DNA of 44,698 bases from Prevotella sp. (GTDB lineage: Bacteria; Bacteroidota; Bacteroidia; Bacteroidales; Dysgonomonadaceae): assembly GCA_031285905.1 (NCBI GenBank), contig JAITVH010000027.1:1-44698 (forward strand). The letters run 5' to 3'. Every line of letters starts with the position of its first letter. Positions within the stretch are counted from its first letter, which is position 1. The notes under the pieces were generated by a model. The model searched no databases. It was not told where the DNA came from and worked only from the letters and a program-made list of their open reading frames with translations. Positions 16,415-25,833 of this stretch are shown piece after piece. The position numbers were made by a program, and so were the translations under genes.

Positions 16415-18391
16415 TTAATATTCGTTAGCAAATGTTTTCTGCAGGTTCAGGGCATCCAGTACCCCGGCTACATTTATGGCATAGGATATGGGTCCATGGC
16501 CAAAATAAGGAATGCTACCATCATATACGCAAGACAATGATCCTATACCATCATTCGACATCTCTTCTTCTACCCCTATCAATACCCGGTCGAGAAAGGA
16601 ATAACCACTCCTTTGGAATACTTTGAGATATGCCTCTAAATATGCACCAAGAAACCATGGCCAGGATGAACCATTGTAGGAGCTGTAGAACCTGTCTGAA
16701 ACAGAGCCTTCGTTTCTCGGCCTGAATCCTATACTTTTAGGACTTAGGGTACGTAACCCTTTTGGGGTCAATAGTTCTTTTGTTATAATATCTATGATAG
16801 ACTTGCTCTGTCTTTTATTCAATAACGGGTAACTGGTTGTTATAGCTAGTAACATGTTGGGACGTACACTCCAGTCGACATAATTGCCTGCGACAAAATC
16901 GTATAAATATCCACTGTCATTCAGAAATACCTCAAGAAATGAGTTCTTTACTAATTCGGCAATTATACCCATCTTTTTCTCAAGCTTTTCGTTCTCGGTA
17001 TGTATAGCTATTTCTTGGTTAAACATCAGCGCGTCATACCAAAGAGCGTTGATTTCTACTAAGCAGCCTGTACGATGTACTTTTACATTGTCCAGAGATT
17101 CGGGATTGTGCATCCAGCTTGGGAGATTTGTCCTGTCATCTACACTAAGTAAGCCATTGGGTAAAGGATTTAGATTAGGGTGCTGACCTTCCTGAATGAA
17201 TGTAACCATACGGTTTACCAGGGATGCATACTTATGATAGAATTGCTCTTTTTCGACATCTGCAAATTTCTTCAGAGATCGGATTATCCATAGGAATACA
17301 TCTGCATTGCCTATATCGCTGAGGAATCCTCTGATTTCTTCTCCTTTAATATAGGCATCTATAGTAGAAACAGCTGTATCCATAAGTTGTTCAAAAGCAT
17401 CGTTTCTTTCTATTCCTATGGTCAGTCCCGGTAAAGACATAAACTGCTCGCGCGCTGTCACTTTTCCCCACGGGTATCCATTTAGTAAATACAGATCGTC
17501 TTTATTAGGGCGAAAATAGAATTGATGTCCTGAGTTTTTCAGACAATTATAAAAGGAAGAACGGGGTGTACGCTCTTTTATGCCTTCTTCGAACAGAACG
17601 GATAACTCTTTAGTATTAGCCGGAACATCACTGGCCGAGAAGATAATTGATTCTCCTTTACTTATCGGCAACTCAAAATATCCCGGTACATAAAGATCCT
17701 CCTTAAATGGTAATCCTTCATTCTTATCATGCTGGTACTCTATGCCCTTATACCAGTTAGGATCGAATACAAACTTCACCTCTTTGCTGAATTGCATATA
17801 CAGATCCGGATATCCGGTGTACATGCACATACTGATACCATTTTCCACTTCTTTGTAGCCATGATCGGCTATACTGTTCTCGGAAGTCAGCTCATTGATT
17901 TCCCTGAAAGCCAGAAATGGCTTGAAACGCATAGTAGTAGGAGAGTGAGCGTCCAATAGGGTATATCTTATAAATATAGTATTGTCTTTTAAGGAAAACA
18001 TCTTTTCCTTTGACAATATGACTCCACCCACCCTGTATATAGTCAGGGGAAGAGAATCACAATTAAATTCCCGGATATATTTATGCCCCATCGGGCTAAA
18101 GTTGTTTCCATCATATTTGTGTATCCCCAGATTGAAGTCTGCGCCATGTTGTATCACTGTCTCATCGAATGACGAAAGGAGGACATGATTCGAATTGTCG
18201 AGCCGGGGTACCGGCATCACTAGTACTCCATGCTGTTTCCGCGTGTTGCATTCTACTAATGTTGTGCAATGGTATGCGCCTCTCCTGTTGGTTCTCAGGA
18301 TTTCCCTGTTGAGGGAGTATTCGAGGTTTACCATGCGGCTTTTGTCAAATTTTAGGTACGTATTTGTTTTACAATATTTCATGATTTGCAT
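16415..18391 (-). CDS. Glycogen debranching enzyme, amylo-alpha-1,6-glucosidase type (GH133-like)
   Basis: The 658-residue protein has an N-terminal beta domain (LNREILRTNRRGAYHCTTLVECNTRKQHGVLV, then VPRLDNSNHVLLSSFDETV) and a C-terminal (alpha/alpha)6 GDE_C barrel. The barrel includes NGYPWGKVTAREQF (305-317) then MSLPGL, IGNADVFLWIIRSLKKF, TGCLVEINALWYDALMF, WSVRPNMLLAIT and SYNGSSWPWFLGAYLEA. In many homologues the segment after GYPW reads WGRD; here it reads TAREQF with Glu315 in the Asp position, so the catalytic assignment should be checked. First gene of the alpha-glucan cluster. A second in-frame ATG at 18382 is an equally good start. A near-match -7 element, TCACTTTG, lies at 18411-18418. 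Confidence 0.88.
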   Translation of the reverse strand: MQIMKYCKTNTYLKFDKSRMVNLEYSLNREILRTNRRGAYHCTTLVECNTRKQHGVLVMPVPRLDNSNHVLLSSFDETVIQHGADFNLGIHKYDGNNFSPMGHKYIREFNCDSLPLTIYRVGGVILSKEKMFSLKDNTIFIRYTLLDAHSPTTMRFKPFLAFREINELTSENSIADHGYKEVENGISMCMYTGYPDLYMQFSKEVKFVFDPNWYKGIEYQHDKNEGLPFKEDLYVPGYFELPISKGESIIFSASDVPANTKELSVLFEEGIKERTPRSSFYNCLKNSGHQFYFRPNKDDLYLLNGYPWGKVTAREQFMSLPGLTIGIERNDAFEQLMDTAVSTIDAYIKGEEIRGFLSDIGNADVFLWIIRSLKKFADVEKEQFYHKYASLVNRMVTFIQEGQHPNLNPLPNGLLSVDDRTNLPSWMHNPESLDNVKVHRTGCLVEINALWYDALMFNQEIAIHTENEKLEKKMGIIAELVKNSFLEVFLNDSGYLYDFVAGNYVDWSVRPNMLLAITTSYPLLNKRQSKSIIDIITKELLTPKGLRTLSPKSIGFRPRNEGSVSDRFYSSYNGSSWPWFLGAYLEAYLKVFQRSGYSFLDRVLIGVEEEMSNDGIGSLSCVYDGSIPYFGHGPISYAINVAGVLDALNLQKTFANEY

Positions 18392-18625
18392 ATTTATATC
18401 TTCTACTAAACAAAGTGAGCCTATAATGAAACGTTCATGGGCCTATTTCTGTTTTAAAGATATGAAAAAGGTTAAATGATTAGCAAAAAAATACTAATGT
18501 TTATTAACATAAAACTATTATTAGCATTTGGCTTCTCGTAAGGCTTCGTTGGCTAATAGACTGTTTTGATGTAAGTAAATTGAAAATTCATGAGCTTTAC
18601 ATGTTTTCACATCAATTAAAATCTA

Positions 18626-18633
18626 TACTTTTG
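18626..18633 (+). promoter_or_regulatory. Predicted -7 promoter element for the second ABM gene
   Basis: TACTTTTG matches TAnnTTTG, 25 bp before the ATG at 18659. Confidence 0.55.
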
Positions 18634-18658
18634 TACATTAATAAATAGATAAAGAATC

Positions 18659-18949
18659 ATGATGGAACTTAAAATTATTGCCGTTATAATCGTGAAACCT
18701 GAATATCAGGAGGAGTTGGAGAAGGTATTCCGTACAGTAGTAGATGAAACCCGTAAAGAGAAAGGAAATGTGTCGTATGATTTACATCAGGATATAACAA
18801 ATCCATTGAAATATACCATCTTGGAGATATGGAAATCGCAAGTAGCCATTGATGAACATAATGCAAGCGCGCATTTCAAAGCTTTTGTAGCTGCTATTGA
18901 GGGTAAGATAGAAAGTCTTACAATTGATGTAATCAAACAGATATATTAA
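18659..18949 (+). CDS. ABM-domain putative quinol monooxygenase
   Basis: This 96-residue single-domain protein has the ABM fold: LKIIAVIIVKPEYQEELEKVF, the EKGNVSYDLHQDITNP segment, YTILEIWKSQVAIDEHN and HFKAF. It lacks a signal peptide and so is cytoplasmic, unlike the lipoprotein paralogue at 7096-7503. The two share the DLHQD, E-W-x-SQ-AID and H-x-K-F positions. YgiN-type monooxygenases oxidise quinols without cofactors, but the substrate is not evident. Tandem ATGs (18659 and 18662) open the gene, so the exact start is ambiguous by one codon. aspS starts 61 bp downstream, and a small hairpin lies between the two genes. Confidence 0.85.
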   Translation: MMELKIIAVIIVKPEYQEELEKVFRTVVDETRKEKGNVSYDLHQDITNPLKYTILEIWKSQVAIDEHNASAHFKAFVAAIEGKIESLTIDVIKQIY

Positions 18950-18978
18950 TAAAGATATAAAATTCACAGATTTATTAT

Positions 18979-18996
18979 AGCTATTATTTAATAGCT
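18979..18996 (+). terminator. Small hairpin between the ABM gene and aspS
   Basis: AGCTATT (18979-18985) pairs with AATAGCT (18990-18996) around a 4-nt loop, with no T-run behind it. It could attenuate or separate the two transcripts; an AAAGGA Shine-Dalgarno-like run follows it before the aspS ATG. Confidence 0.35.
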
Positions 18997-19010
18997 TAAA
19001 GGATTATACT

Positions 19011-20765
19011 ATGTACAGAAATCACACATGCGGAGAACTGACTCTGGCAGATATAAATAAGGAAGTAATACTGGCAGGCTGGGTACAAAAAGTGCGTAAA
19101 CTTGGCGGAGGGATGACCTTTGTCGATCTTCGCGACCGGTATGGTATTACCCAATTAGCATTCAGTAAGGATGTAAATGCCGACCTGTATGAACAAGCTA
19201 ATAAACTTGGACGGGAATTTGTTTTACAGATAACCGGAATAGTGCAGGAACGTTCCAGCAAGAATATGAATATTCCAACAGGCGAGATTGAGATCATCGT
19301 AAATAAGCTGGTTATACTGAATGCATCGGAGATACCTCCCTTCACTATTGAAGAAGAGACAGATGGAGGAGATGATTTGCGCATGAAATACCGTTATCTG
19401 GATTTGCGTCGCCAAACTGTACGTAAGAATCTGGAACTCCGTCATAAAATAGCTTTTGAAACCCGCCGTTATCTGGATGAACGTCACTTTCTTGAAGTTG
19501 AAACGCCTATTCTGGTAGGTTCTACGCCCGAAGGTGCGCGGGACTTTGTTGTGCCTTCACGCATGAATCCGGGTGAGTTCTATGCCTTGCCTCAATCGCC
19601 TCAATTACTGAAACAATTATTGATGGTATCAGGCTTCGATCGTTACTTTCAGATAGTGAAATGCTTCCGTGATGAGGATTTGCGTGCAGATCGTCAGCCT
19701 GAGTTTACACAAATAGACTGTGAGATGTCTTTTGTCAATCAGGAAGATATACTGAATATGTTTGAGGGGTTAACCAGACATTTATTTAAAGTCATTAAGG
19801 GTATTGATTTGCCTGAATTTCCGCGTATGACATACGATCATGCGATGAAATATTACGGTTCTGACAAGCCGGATACCCGTTTCGGAATGGAATTCGCAGA
19901 ATTGAAAGATTTGACAGGAGGTAAAGACTTTGTGGTGTTTGATTCAGCCGAATATGTAGGTGCTATTTGTGCTAAAGGAGCATCATCATATACCCGTAAA
20001 CAACTGGATGGACTGACAGATTTTGTGAAGCGTCCACAAATAGGAGCAAAAGGATTGGTATATGTTCGTTACGAAACCGATGGCACTTTGAAGTCTTCTG
20101 TAGATAAGTTCTATAATGAAGAAGACCTGAAAAAATGGGTTGAACGCTGTCAGGCTGAACCGGGCGATCTTATACTTATAATTTGCGGTGATACCGAAAA
20201 ATCGCAGAAACAATTAGGGGAACTCCGTCTTGAAGTAGCTGAGCAATTAGGCTTGCGTGACAAAAGCAAGTTTAACTGCCTGTGGATTATAGATTTCCCA
20301 TTATTGGAAAAAGATGAAGAATTGGGACGCTACTTTGCAAAGCATCATCCGTTCACCAGTCCTAAAGAAGAAGACATTGCTCTGTTGGATTCTGATCCGG
20401 GAGCTGTTAGGGCAAATGCGTATGATATGGTAATCAACGGAGTTGAAGTAGGTGGAGGTTCTGTACGTATTTTCAATAGCCAGTTACAGAACAAGATGTT
20501 CCATGTATTAGGCTTTACGGAGGAGAAAGCTCAGGCTCAGTTTGGCTTTCTGATGAATGCTTTCAAATATGGTGCGCCGCCACATGCAGGAATAGCATAC
20601 GGGTTAGACCGACTGGTTTCGATATTTGCAGGCCTTGATAGTATCCGCGACTGTATCGCATTCCCAAAAAACAACTCTGGACGTGATGTGATGCTTGATG
20701 CTCCGGCTACATTAGAGCAGGAACAACTCGATGAATTGAATCTGAAAGTAGAGATAAAAAAATAA
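19011..20765 (+). CDS. aspS: Aspartate--tRNA ligase
   Basis: This 584-residue bacterial-type class II synthetase charges tRNA(Asp). It has an N-terminal OB anticodon-binding domain ([21 protein letters not shown], then [15 protein letters not shown]). Motif 1 region [23 protein letters not shown] is followed by motif 2 [20 protein letters not shown] and motif 3 [15 protein letters not shown], with a GAD insertion domain between motifs 2 and 3, typical of bacterial AspRS. The C-terminal ending [16 protein letters not shown] is also standard. Length is normal. It may be co-transcribed with the ABM gene 61 bp upstream, and a strong hairpin follows. Confidence 0.96.
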   Translation: MYRNHTCGELTLADINKEVILAGWVQKVRKLGGGMTFVDLRDRYGITQLAFSKDVNADLYEQANKLGREFVLQITGIVQERSSKNMNIPTGEIEIIVNKLVILNASEIPPFTIEEETDGGDDLRMKYRYLDLRRQTVRKNLELRHKIAFETRRYLDERHFLEVETPILVGSTPEGARDFVVPSRMNPGEFYALPQSPQLLKQLLMVSGFDRYFQIVKCFRDEDLRADRQPEFTQIDCEMSFVNQEDILNMFEGLTRHLFKVIKGIDLPEFPRMTYDHAMKYYGSDKPDTRFGMEFAELKDLTGGKDFVVFDSAEYVGAICAKGASSYTRKQLDGLTDFVKRPQIGAKGLVYVRYETDGTLKSSVDKFYNEEDLKKWVERCQAEPGDLILIICGDTEKSQKQLGELRLEVAEQLGLRDKSKFNCLWIIDFPLLEKDEELGRYFAKHHPFTSPKEEDIALLDSDPGAVRANAYDMVINGVEVGGGSVRIFNSQLQNKMFHVLGFTEEKAQAQFGFLMNAFKYGAPPHAGIAYGLDRLVSIFAGLDSIRDCIAFPKNNSGRDVMLDAPATLEQEQLDELNLKVEIKK

Positions 20766-20790
20766 TAGTCTGATATATATAGATTATGTT

Positions 20791-20821
20791 AAAGGCTGGA
20801 AAGAAACCCTTTCCGGCCTTT
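20791..20821. terminator. Bidirectional terminator after aspS
   Basis: AAAGGCTGGAAAG pairs with CTTTCCGGCCTTT around a short loop; convergent genes lie on both sides (aspS and the sulfatase-family gene). Confidence 0.8.
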
Positions 20822-20855
20822 ACTTATATGTCGTTTAGTCTTGATTAAGCAATAA

Positions 20856-22490
20856 TCATTCTCCTTCGAATTTGCTTTTGATTTCTTCGTATTCCTTTTC
20901 TCCTACGAATCGCGGTTTGGGAATAAAGGTCGAAGAGAACAAGCTTCGGCTATCGTTATAATCTTCATAGCTCAGTCCGGCAATATCAGAAATAGAATAG
21001 ATAAAATCGGAGGTAGAGTAGGGACGGTCTGTATCGAAAATTAGACCGGGATGAGATTGGTAATATGAGGGGGATGCCCATACCATAAACGGAATTTCAC
21101 ACATTGGTGGGGAAACTTTCTCATAAGCATGACCTGCAAATTCTCTGTAATCGTACAACTCTTCACCATGATCAGAGAAATACATCATCATAGTATTTTG
21201 TCTCTCTTGCTTTTTCAACAGACGGATTATGTTATCTATTACATAATCGTTGTATAATACAGAATTGTCATATTTATCAATCGTCGTCTTCGCTTTATCA
21301 TCCCTGAAAGGTGATTCTGTAATAAGCCCGTCTTTCTTATAATGGAATTTTATATATTCTTTGGGATATCGGAATTCATATGCCATATGATTACCGATAA
21401 GGTGTATCAGGATTAACTTATTCTTATCTTTGTTTCCTGTTAAGACCTTATCCAGCACAGGCAGGCAGATGTCATCATGTTGTTTATGTATTGCCAGATT
21501 GTATTTCTTATCGGCAAGTGTGAGCAGGATATCGAAGCTAGATTTATATTCTTCGCTGAAGTCCTGATTACTTATTAAAAAAGTAGAATAGCCGGCACGG
21601 TTAAACAACTCAAACAGTGAAGGTTTTTCTGTAAAATACCTCGGATTATCAGCTTCAGACATCGAGAGTAGCGATCGCATGACGGGTATAGTATGAACCT
21701 GGGGAGAAATAACATCCTTATATATTATAAGGGAATCTCCGTATTGGGACAAAAGCGGATTTGTATTTCGTTGATAACCATATAACGACATATGGTGTTT
21801 AGTGAGGGATTCCCCGATAACAACAACAATAGTGGTAGGAACAGAATCTTGATGAAGCACTTTTACGTCATAATCAAAATTTTGGCGGGCTTTTATCGTC
21901 TTTATTTCATAACTGGTTCTTAGCTTGTACTCAATGAATGTTTTATAGAAATTGATAAAATAAACAGAACGAGAGAGCCTGTTGAAGCCCACTATTGCTA
22001 TTATGACAATAAGGCTTGATATAAAAATCAGTTTATATTTCTTAATAGACAGAGGCTTGAATGATCTCATCGTGCATATCATCACAATTGGGATAGCCAC
22101 GTAGATTAGCACTCCAACTATTACCCAAAGGCTTAGATAATGCGCTACAAATTCTTTACTTTCTTCAGGATTTGTTTCGAACAGGCTGGTCACACTATTC
22201 TGTTCTAACAATACGTGAGCAAAAAGGAGATAGCCTAAGTAAATGGATCCGGGTATGATGGAAACAGCTAAAAGAATGGAATATATTAACTTTTCAGATT
22301 TTGAACTAATGAATAAGGAGAGGACAGATATTGCTGCAAACAATAGCCCACATACCAGAAATACAGCCACTTTATCAATGAAAGAAAGGTTTTCAGCTAT
22401 AGGGCTGAGAAACGGCACTAATAGTAAGACATAAAACAAGAAAACAAGCTGTAGTTTCTTCTGTTTTAATATATTAAGTACCTCGCTCAT
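20856..22490 (-). CDS. Phosphoethanolamine transferase-like sulfatase-family membrane protein
   Basis: The 544-residue protein has about five N-terminal membrane helices (residues 14-30, 41-62, 68-92, 119-140, 154-170) and a periplasmic alkaline-phosphatase-fold domain. Visible metal/nucleophile motifs are VVVIGES (Glu227, Ser228) followed by LTKHHMSLYGYQRNTNP, LIHLIGNHMAYEFRYP, YDNSVLYNDYVID and YFSDHGEELYD, then GHAYE. The EptA/LptA family uses the residue after Glu (Thr in E. coli EptA, Ser here) as the nucleophile for phosphoethanolamine transfer to lipid A or glycans. So it probably modifies lipid A or a surface polysaccharide, which can affect cationic-peptide sensitivity. It is divergent from corA with closely spaced promoters. 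Exact acceptor unknown. Confidence 0.85.
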   Translation of the reverse strand: MSEVLNILKQKKLQLVFLFYVLLLVPFLSPIAENLSFIDKVAVFLVCGLLFAAISVLSLFISSKSEKLIYSILLAVSIIPGSIYLGYLLFAHVLLEQNSVTSLFETNPEESKEFVAHYLSLWVIVGVLIYVAIPIVMICTMRSFKPLSIKKYKLIFISSLIVIIAIVGFNRLSRSVYFINFYKTFIEYKLRTSYEIKTIKARQNFDYDVKVLHQDSVPTTIVVVIGESLTKHHMSLYGYQRNTNPLLSQYGDSLIIYKDVISPQVHTIPVMRSLLSMSEADNPRYFTEKPSLFELFNRAGYSTFLISNQDFSEEYKSSFDILLTLADKKYNLAIHKQHDDICLPVLDKVLTGNKDKNKLILIHLIGNHMAYEFRYPKEYIKFHYKKDGLITESPFRDDKAKTTIDKYDNSVLYNDYVIDNIIRLLKKQERQNTMMMYFSDHGEELYDYREFAGHAYEKVSPPMCEIPFMVWASPSYYQSHPGLIFDTDRPYSTSDFIYSISDIAGLSYEDYNDSRSLFSSTFIPKPRFVGEKEYEEIKSKFEGE

Positions 22491-22538
22491 TATATGTTCA
22501 AATTATCAATTGTTTTAAATAGTGTATAAAGTTGTATG

Positions 22539-22546
22539 CAAATATA
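22539..22546 (-). promoter_or_regulatory. Predicted -7 promoter element for the phosphoethanolamine transferase-like gene
   Basis: Minus-strand TATATTTG matches TAnnTTTG, 48 bp upstream of the ATG at 22490, next to the divergent corA promoter. Confidence 0.5.
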
Positions 22547-22558
22547 GTGTTTTATTCT

Positions 22559-22566
22559 TACTTTTG
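22559..22566 (+). promoter_or_regulatory. Predicted -7 promoter element for corA
   Basis: TACTTTTG matches TAnnTTTG, 24 bp before the corA ATG; only 12 bp separate it from the divergent -7 element. Confidence 0.55.
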
Positions 22567-22590
22567 ACATTATAACTCTTTTCAGGTAGT

Positions 22591-23667
22591 ATGAATAAAC
22601 GTGAGACAAAGAAAGCGAAAAAGAGGTACACTTCGGTTAATTACCTGTTATCCAAGCCGGCTTATCTGGGAGATAAGAACATTCCTACTTCGATTGAATT
22701 GATTCAATATGACTCTATACGGGTAGAAGTAAAGCCTGTTCCGGCACAATCGTCTATTAAGGATTTAATAGATAAAACGAAAATCAATTGGTTTAAAGTT
22801 ATTGGTATATCGGATGCGGCACAAATCAACCGTATTTGTATCGAGCTTGGGCTTCATGGTTTTGATGTCAAGGATCTGTTGTTAGATCAGCAAGTCGTTA
22901 AAATTGTGGCTTATGATAAGATAACCTTTGTATTGCTATCCTCTTTTTATCAGAAAGATAATAGGATGAATCTGGACGATATGCAGGTAGCTTTTATATT
23001 GGGGGAGAACTTTATTGTCAGTTTTCAGGAAGAGCTTCTACCCATATTCGATGAAGTGAAAAGCGAAATAGAGGAGAATAATGTATTGATAAGAAAGAAA
23101 GGAGCTGATTTCCTCCTGTATATTTTGCTAAGTGCGGTAAATCTGGGTAATATCAATACGTTGACAGCTATAGAAGATAAGCTCACTTCGATTGAGGATC
23201 AACTGATAAAACAAAACGGTTCAGTTAATATTCTTCAGTTTCTTCATATATGCCGTATCGACTATACACGTATCAATCGCTCTGTTACAGCTTTAAGGGA
23301 AGAGTTTATCAACTTACAACACAATACCAATAAACTGGTTAAAGAAGAGAATGTCATTTACTTCAATGGCTTTGAAGATCGCTTGAGGACAACATTGGGA
23401 TATATATCATCCTTTCATGAAACATTATCATCTTTGCTGGACTTGTACTACAATAATAACAATATGAAGATGAACGAGATAATAAAACGATTGACTATTG
23501 TTTCCACTATCTTCATTCCTCTTACATTTATGGTGGGTGTATGGGGTATGAACTTTAAGTTTATGCCCGAACTCGATTGGCGGTACGGCTATATATTCTC
23601 TTGGGCTTCGTTGGTTATAATAGCTGTACTGACTTATTTATGGATAAGAAAACAGAAATGGTTTTGA
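22591..23667 (+). CDS. corA: Magnesium/cobalt transporter CorA
   Basis: CorA is a pentameric Mg2+ channel of the inner membrane. This 358-residue protein has the large cytoplasmic N-terminal domain, a long stalk helix, and two C-terminal membrane helices. The first ends in the diagnostic GMN motif within FMVGVWGMNFKFMPELDW, including the MPEL loop; the second is SWASLVIIAVLTYLW, followed by the positively charged tail IRKQKWF. Length and layout are normal. The TPR-protein gene begins 16 bp downstream, so the two are probably co-transcribed. Whether Mg2+, Co2+ or Ni2+ is the main substrate is not shown by sequence. Confidence 0.94.
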   Translation: MNKRETKKAKKRYTSVNYLLSKPAYLGDKNIPTSIELIQYDSIRVEVKPVPAQSSIKDLIDKTKINWFKVIGISDAAQINRICIELGLHGFDVKDLLLDQQVVKIVAYDKITFVLLSSFYQKDNRMNLDDMQVAFILGENFIVSFQEELLPIFDEVKSEIEENNVLIRKKGADFLLYILLSAVNLGNINTLTAIEDKLTSIEDQLIKQNGSVNILQFLHICRIDYTRINRSVTALREEFINLQHNTNKLVKEENVIYFNGFEDRLRTTLGYISSFHETLSSLLDLYYNNNNMKMNEIIKRLTIVSTIFIPLTFMVGVWGMNFKFMPELDWRYGYIFSWASLVIIAVLTYLWIRKQKWF

Positions 23668-23683
23668 TATAAAATAACTAAGA

Positions 23684-24847
23684 ATGAAGAAGATCCTGTC
23701 TATCCTGCTCGCTTTGTCGATTGCAGGCACATATACTGCATTATATAGCTCTGGTAATGCAATGTCATTGCTCCAGGTTGTAAAACCAAATGATGATATC
23801 AAATCATTATTTAGTGACGAACAATACCAACAAATAATAGATCATTATGCTGCCACTCCCCGTACTTTGTCATCTGAGGAACTGACTTATGTGGCGCATT
23901 CTTATCTGATGCTTGAAGATATTGCAAACGCTGATAAGTATATTGAGATGGCTCTGAAAAAGGACACAAAATATTCAAGGGCACGATATGTGAAGGGGCT
24001 TATAAATGTATCTAAAAACAATCTTACTCAGGCCATAAAAGACTTTCAACAAGCCATAGCCCTTAATCCGAATAAGGCGGAGCATTATACTCAACTGGGG
24101 AATGTCTATTATGCTCAGGAGAACTATACCAAATCACAGGAAAACTATAAGAAGGCAATCTCATTACCTGACTATTGCGAAAAGGCTTATTATATGATTG
24201 GTGTTAGCCATGCCAGTCTCGATGATGTAAAAAGCGCATTGGAAGCTTTTTACACCGCAAAAAACAAGGTTACTAAAGATAAGGAGCTATATGTAACCAT
24301 ATTATATAATATTGGAAGTCTGGAATATGACGCAAAGGACTATGCCAAAGCAGTAGAGGCTTATCAGGAATTACTGGAATACTTTCCTGACGACTATTAT
24401 TCTTTGGAAAAGGTAATTCAATGTCATAACTCATTAGGCTATTTCGCGCGGGCTGATATTGCCAAACGCAAATTGTATTCAGCTTATGAGAAAGGAGAGC
24501 TGTTATCTTCAAGTATATCCGATCTGTTCTGCATTGACTACTTTACAGTAGGGGATAAGTACATTCAGGTATATGAACGTTATGAAGAGCCTACATGCCG
24601 CCAATTCATTAAAAATATCGTTTATATATCCAATCAAAACGGGGATATTCAGTCTGAGATCTATCTGGAATATATTCCTTCATCAGAAGAAGACAATAAG
24701 GGGAAATACAGATTCAGGGCTGAAAAGGATAATGATCAATACCTGTATAATGATCAGTTTGAAGAGTATCCTAAATACAATATTTTACGCACCCTTATCA
24801 CCGATATTGCCGAAGGTAAACTGGAGCCTGTTTTGCAGGCTGAATGA
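23684..24847 (+). CDS. Secreted tetratricopeptide-repeat protein
   Basis: The 387-residue protein has a cleavable signal peptide (MKKILSILLALSIAGTYTAL), so it acts in the periplasm. Residues about 60-260 hold five to six TPR units, such as ARYVKGLINVSKNNLTQAI then KDFQQAIALNPNKAEHYTQL, GNVYYAQENYTKSQENYKKA and YNIGSLEYDAKDYAKAVEAY. The C-terminal third (about residues 275-387) is a beta-rich domain I do not recognise, with YIQVYERYEEPTCRQFIKNI and ISNQNGDIQSEIYLEY. TPRs are protein-interaction scaffolds; the partner is unknown. It lies 16 bp downstream of corA in the same direction and ends at a hairpin terminator. Confidence 0.82.
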   Translation: MKKILSILLALSIAGTYTALYSSGNAMSLLQVVKPNDDIKSLFSDEQYQQIIDHYAATPRTLSSEELTYVAHSYLMLEDIANADKYIEMALKKDTKYSRARYVKGLINVSKNNLTQAIKDFQQAIALNPNKAEHYTQLGNVYYAQENYTKSQENYKKAISLPDYCEKAYYMIGVSHASLDDVKSALEAFYTAKNKVTKDKELYVTILYNIGSLEYDAKDYAKAVEAYQELLEYFPDDYYSLEKVIQCHNSLGYFARADIAKRKLYSAYEKGELLSSSISDLFCIDYFTVGDKYIQVYERYEEPTCRQFIKNIVYISNQNGDIQSEIYLEYIPSSEEDNKGKYRFRAEKDNDQYLYNDQFEEYPKYNILRTLITDIAEGKLEPVLQAE

Positions 24848-24858
24848 AGAATACAAAA

Positions 24859-24888
24859 ACGCCTTGCAGATAAGATTCTGTAAGGCGT
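24859..24888. terminator. Bidirectional terminator after the TPR gene
   Basis: ACGCCTTGCAGA pairs with TCTGTAAGGCGT with one mismatch; convergent genes on both sides. Confidence 0.75.
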
Positions 24889-24910
24889 CTATTTTATTAG
24901 CTAGTCTCGA

Positions 24911-25822
24911 TTACATTGTCAATATCTTATCCAGTCTTTTACATAAGTCAGATAGTTCTTCCTGGCCTGATGCGCCCATTTCGGTAGTCAGCCATCCGCC
25001 TTTATAACTCTTACGGATATTCTGCATTACTTTCGGCCAGTTTACATCGCCTTCGGTCAGCTTGACATTAAATCCTTGCCAGCGTCCTTTCTGATCTGCA
25101 ATCTTGTTGCTGAACTCTTTAATGTGGATTCTTCCTATGCGGTCGCCCAGAATGTTGATCCATTGCTCAGGCCAGCCATAAACCAGTATATTACCGCAAT
25201 CGAAATAGAATTTCACATAGGGGCTCTTAAACTGGTCTACATAGTTTTTGGCTTCCATCGGGCTTAGAAGGAAATTGTTCCAAACATTTTCGATGCATAC
25301 AACCACCTTCAGCTTTTTAGCTATAGGTATTAGTTTCTTGATACATTCAGTTGAGCGGTTCCAGCATTCGTCGTATGATACAGTATCATCAACCTTGCCG
25401 GGAACAAGCAATATCGCATCGGTTCCATAGGCCTTTGCATCCTCCAAAGCTACAATCGCACCATCGATTCCCTTTTGGCGTATGACTTCATCGGGTGATG
25501 ATAGCGGACTGTTCCAGTGAGTTGAACAACATACACTAGAAGCTATCAGGCCGGTTGCTTTCATTGCATCCAACACTTCCTGCCTATCCATATGGCTGTT
25601 CGGTTCTATACCGTCATATCCGGCAGCTTTTACAGCTTTGCATTTTTCCAATACAGAACCTTCTCCGCCTACCGTTCCCCACATGATTGATTTTCTTAAT
25701 GCAGATTGATTCGATTCGGTCTTTCTCATATTAACGGAGCCGAAAGCATCAAGGTTTATAGAGGGTATAGTTAATGCTCCGGTAGCTACCAGAGCCTTTT
25801 TCAAGAAATTACGACGTTCCAT
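24911..25822 (-). CDS. Tat-exported TIM-barrel sugar phosphate isomerase/epimerase-like protein
   Basis: The 303-residue protein begins with a twin-arginine signal (RRNFLKK at residues 3-9, then a hydrophobic run ALVATGALTIPSI). The rest is an AP-endonuclease-2-type TIM barrel of the xylose-isomerase-like family. Metal-site regions are visible: DGIEPNSHMDR, VVVCIENVWNNFL (Glu), YVKFYFDCGNIL (Asp), IGRIHIKEF (His) and WLTTEMGASG (Glu). It follows the Gfo/Idh/MocA gene by 11 bp and both are predicted to be exported. Such pairs in Bacteroidetes are thought to process oxidised (3-keto) sugars or glycosides outside the cytoplasm. The exact substrate is unknown. Confidence 0.85.
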   Translation of the reverse strand: MERRNFLKKALVATGALTIPSINLDAFGSVNMRKTESNQSALRKSIMWGTVGGEGSVLEKCKAVKAAGYDGIEPNSHMDRQEVLDAMKATGLIASSVCCSTHWNSPLSSPDEVIRQKGIDGAIVALEDAKAYGTDAILLVPGKVDDTVSYDECWNRSTECIKKLIPIAKKLKVVVCIENVWNNFLLSPMEAKNYVDQFKSPYVKFYFDCGNILVYGWPEQWINILGDRIGRIHIKEFSNKIADQKGRWQGFNVKLTEGDVNWPKVMQNIRKSYKGGWLTTEMGASGQEELSDLCKRLDKILTM

Positions 25823-25833
25823 ATTCTCAGATA

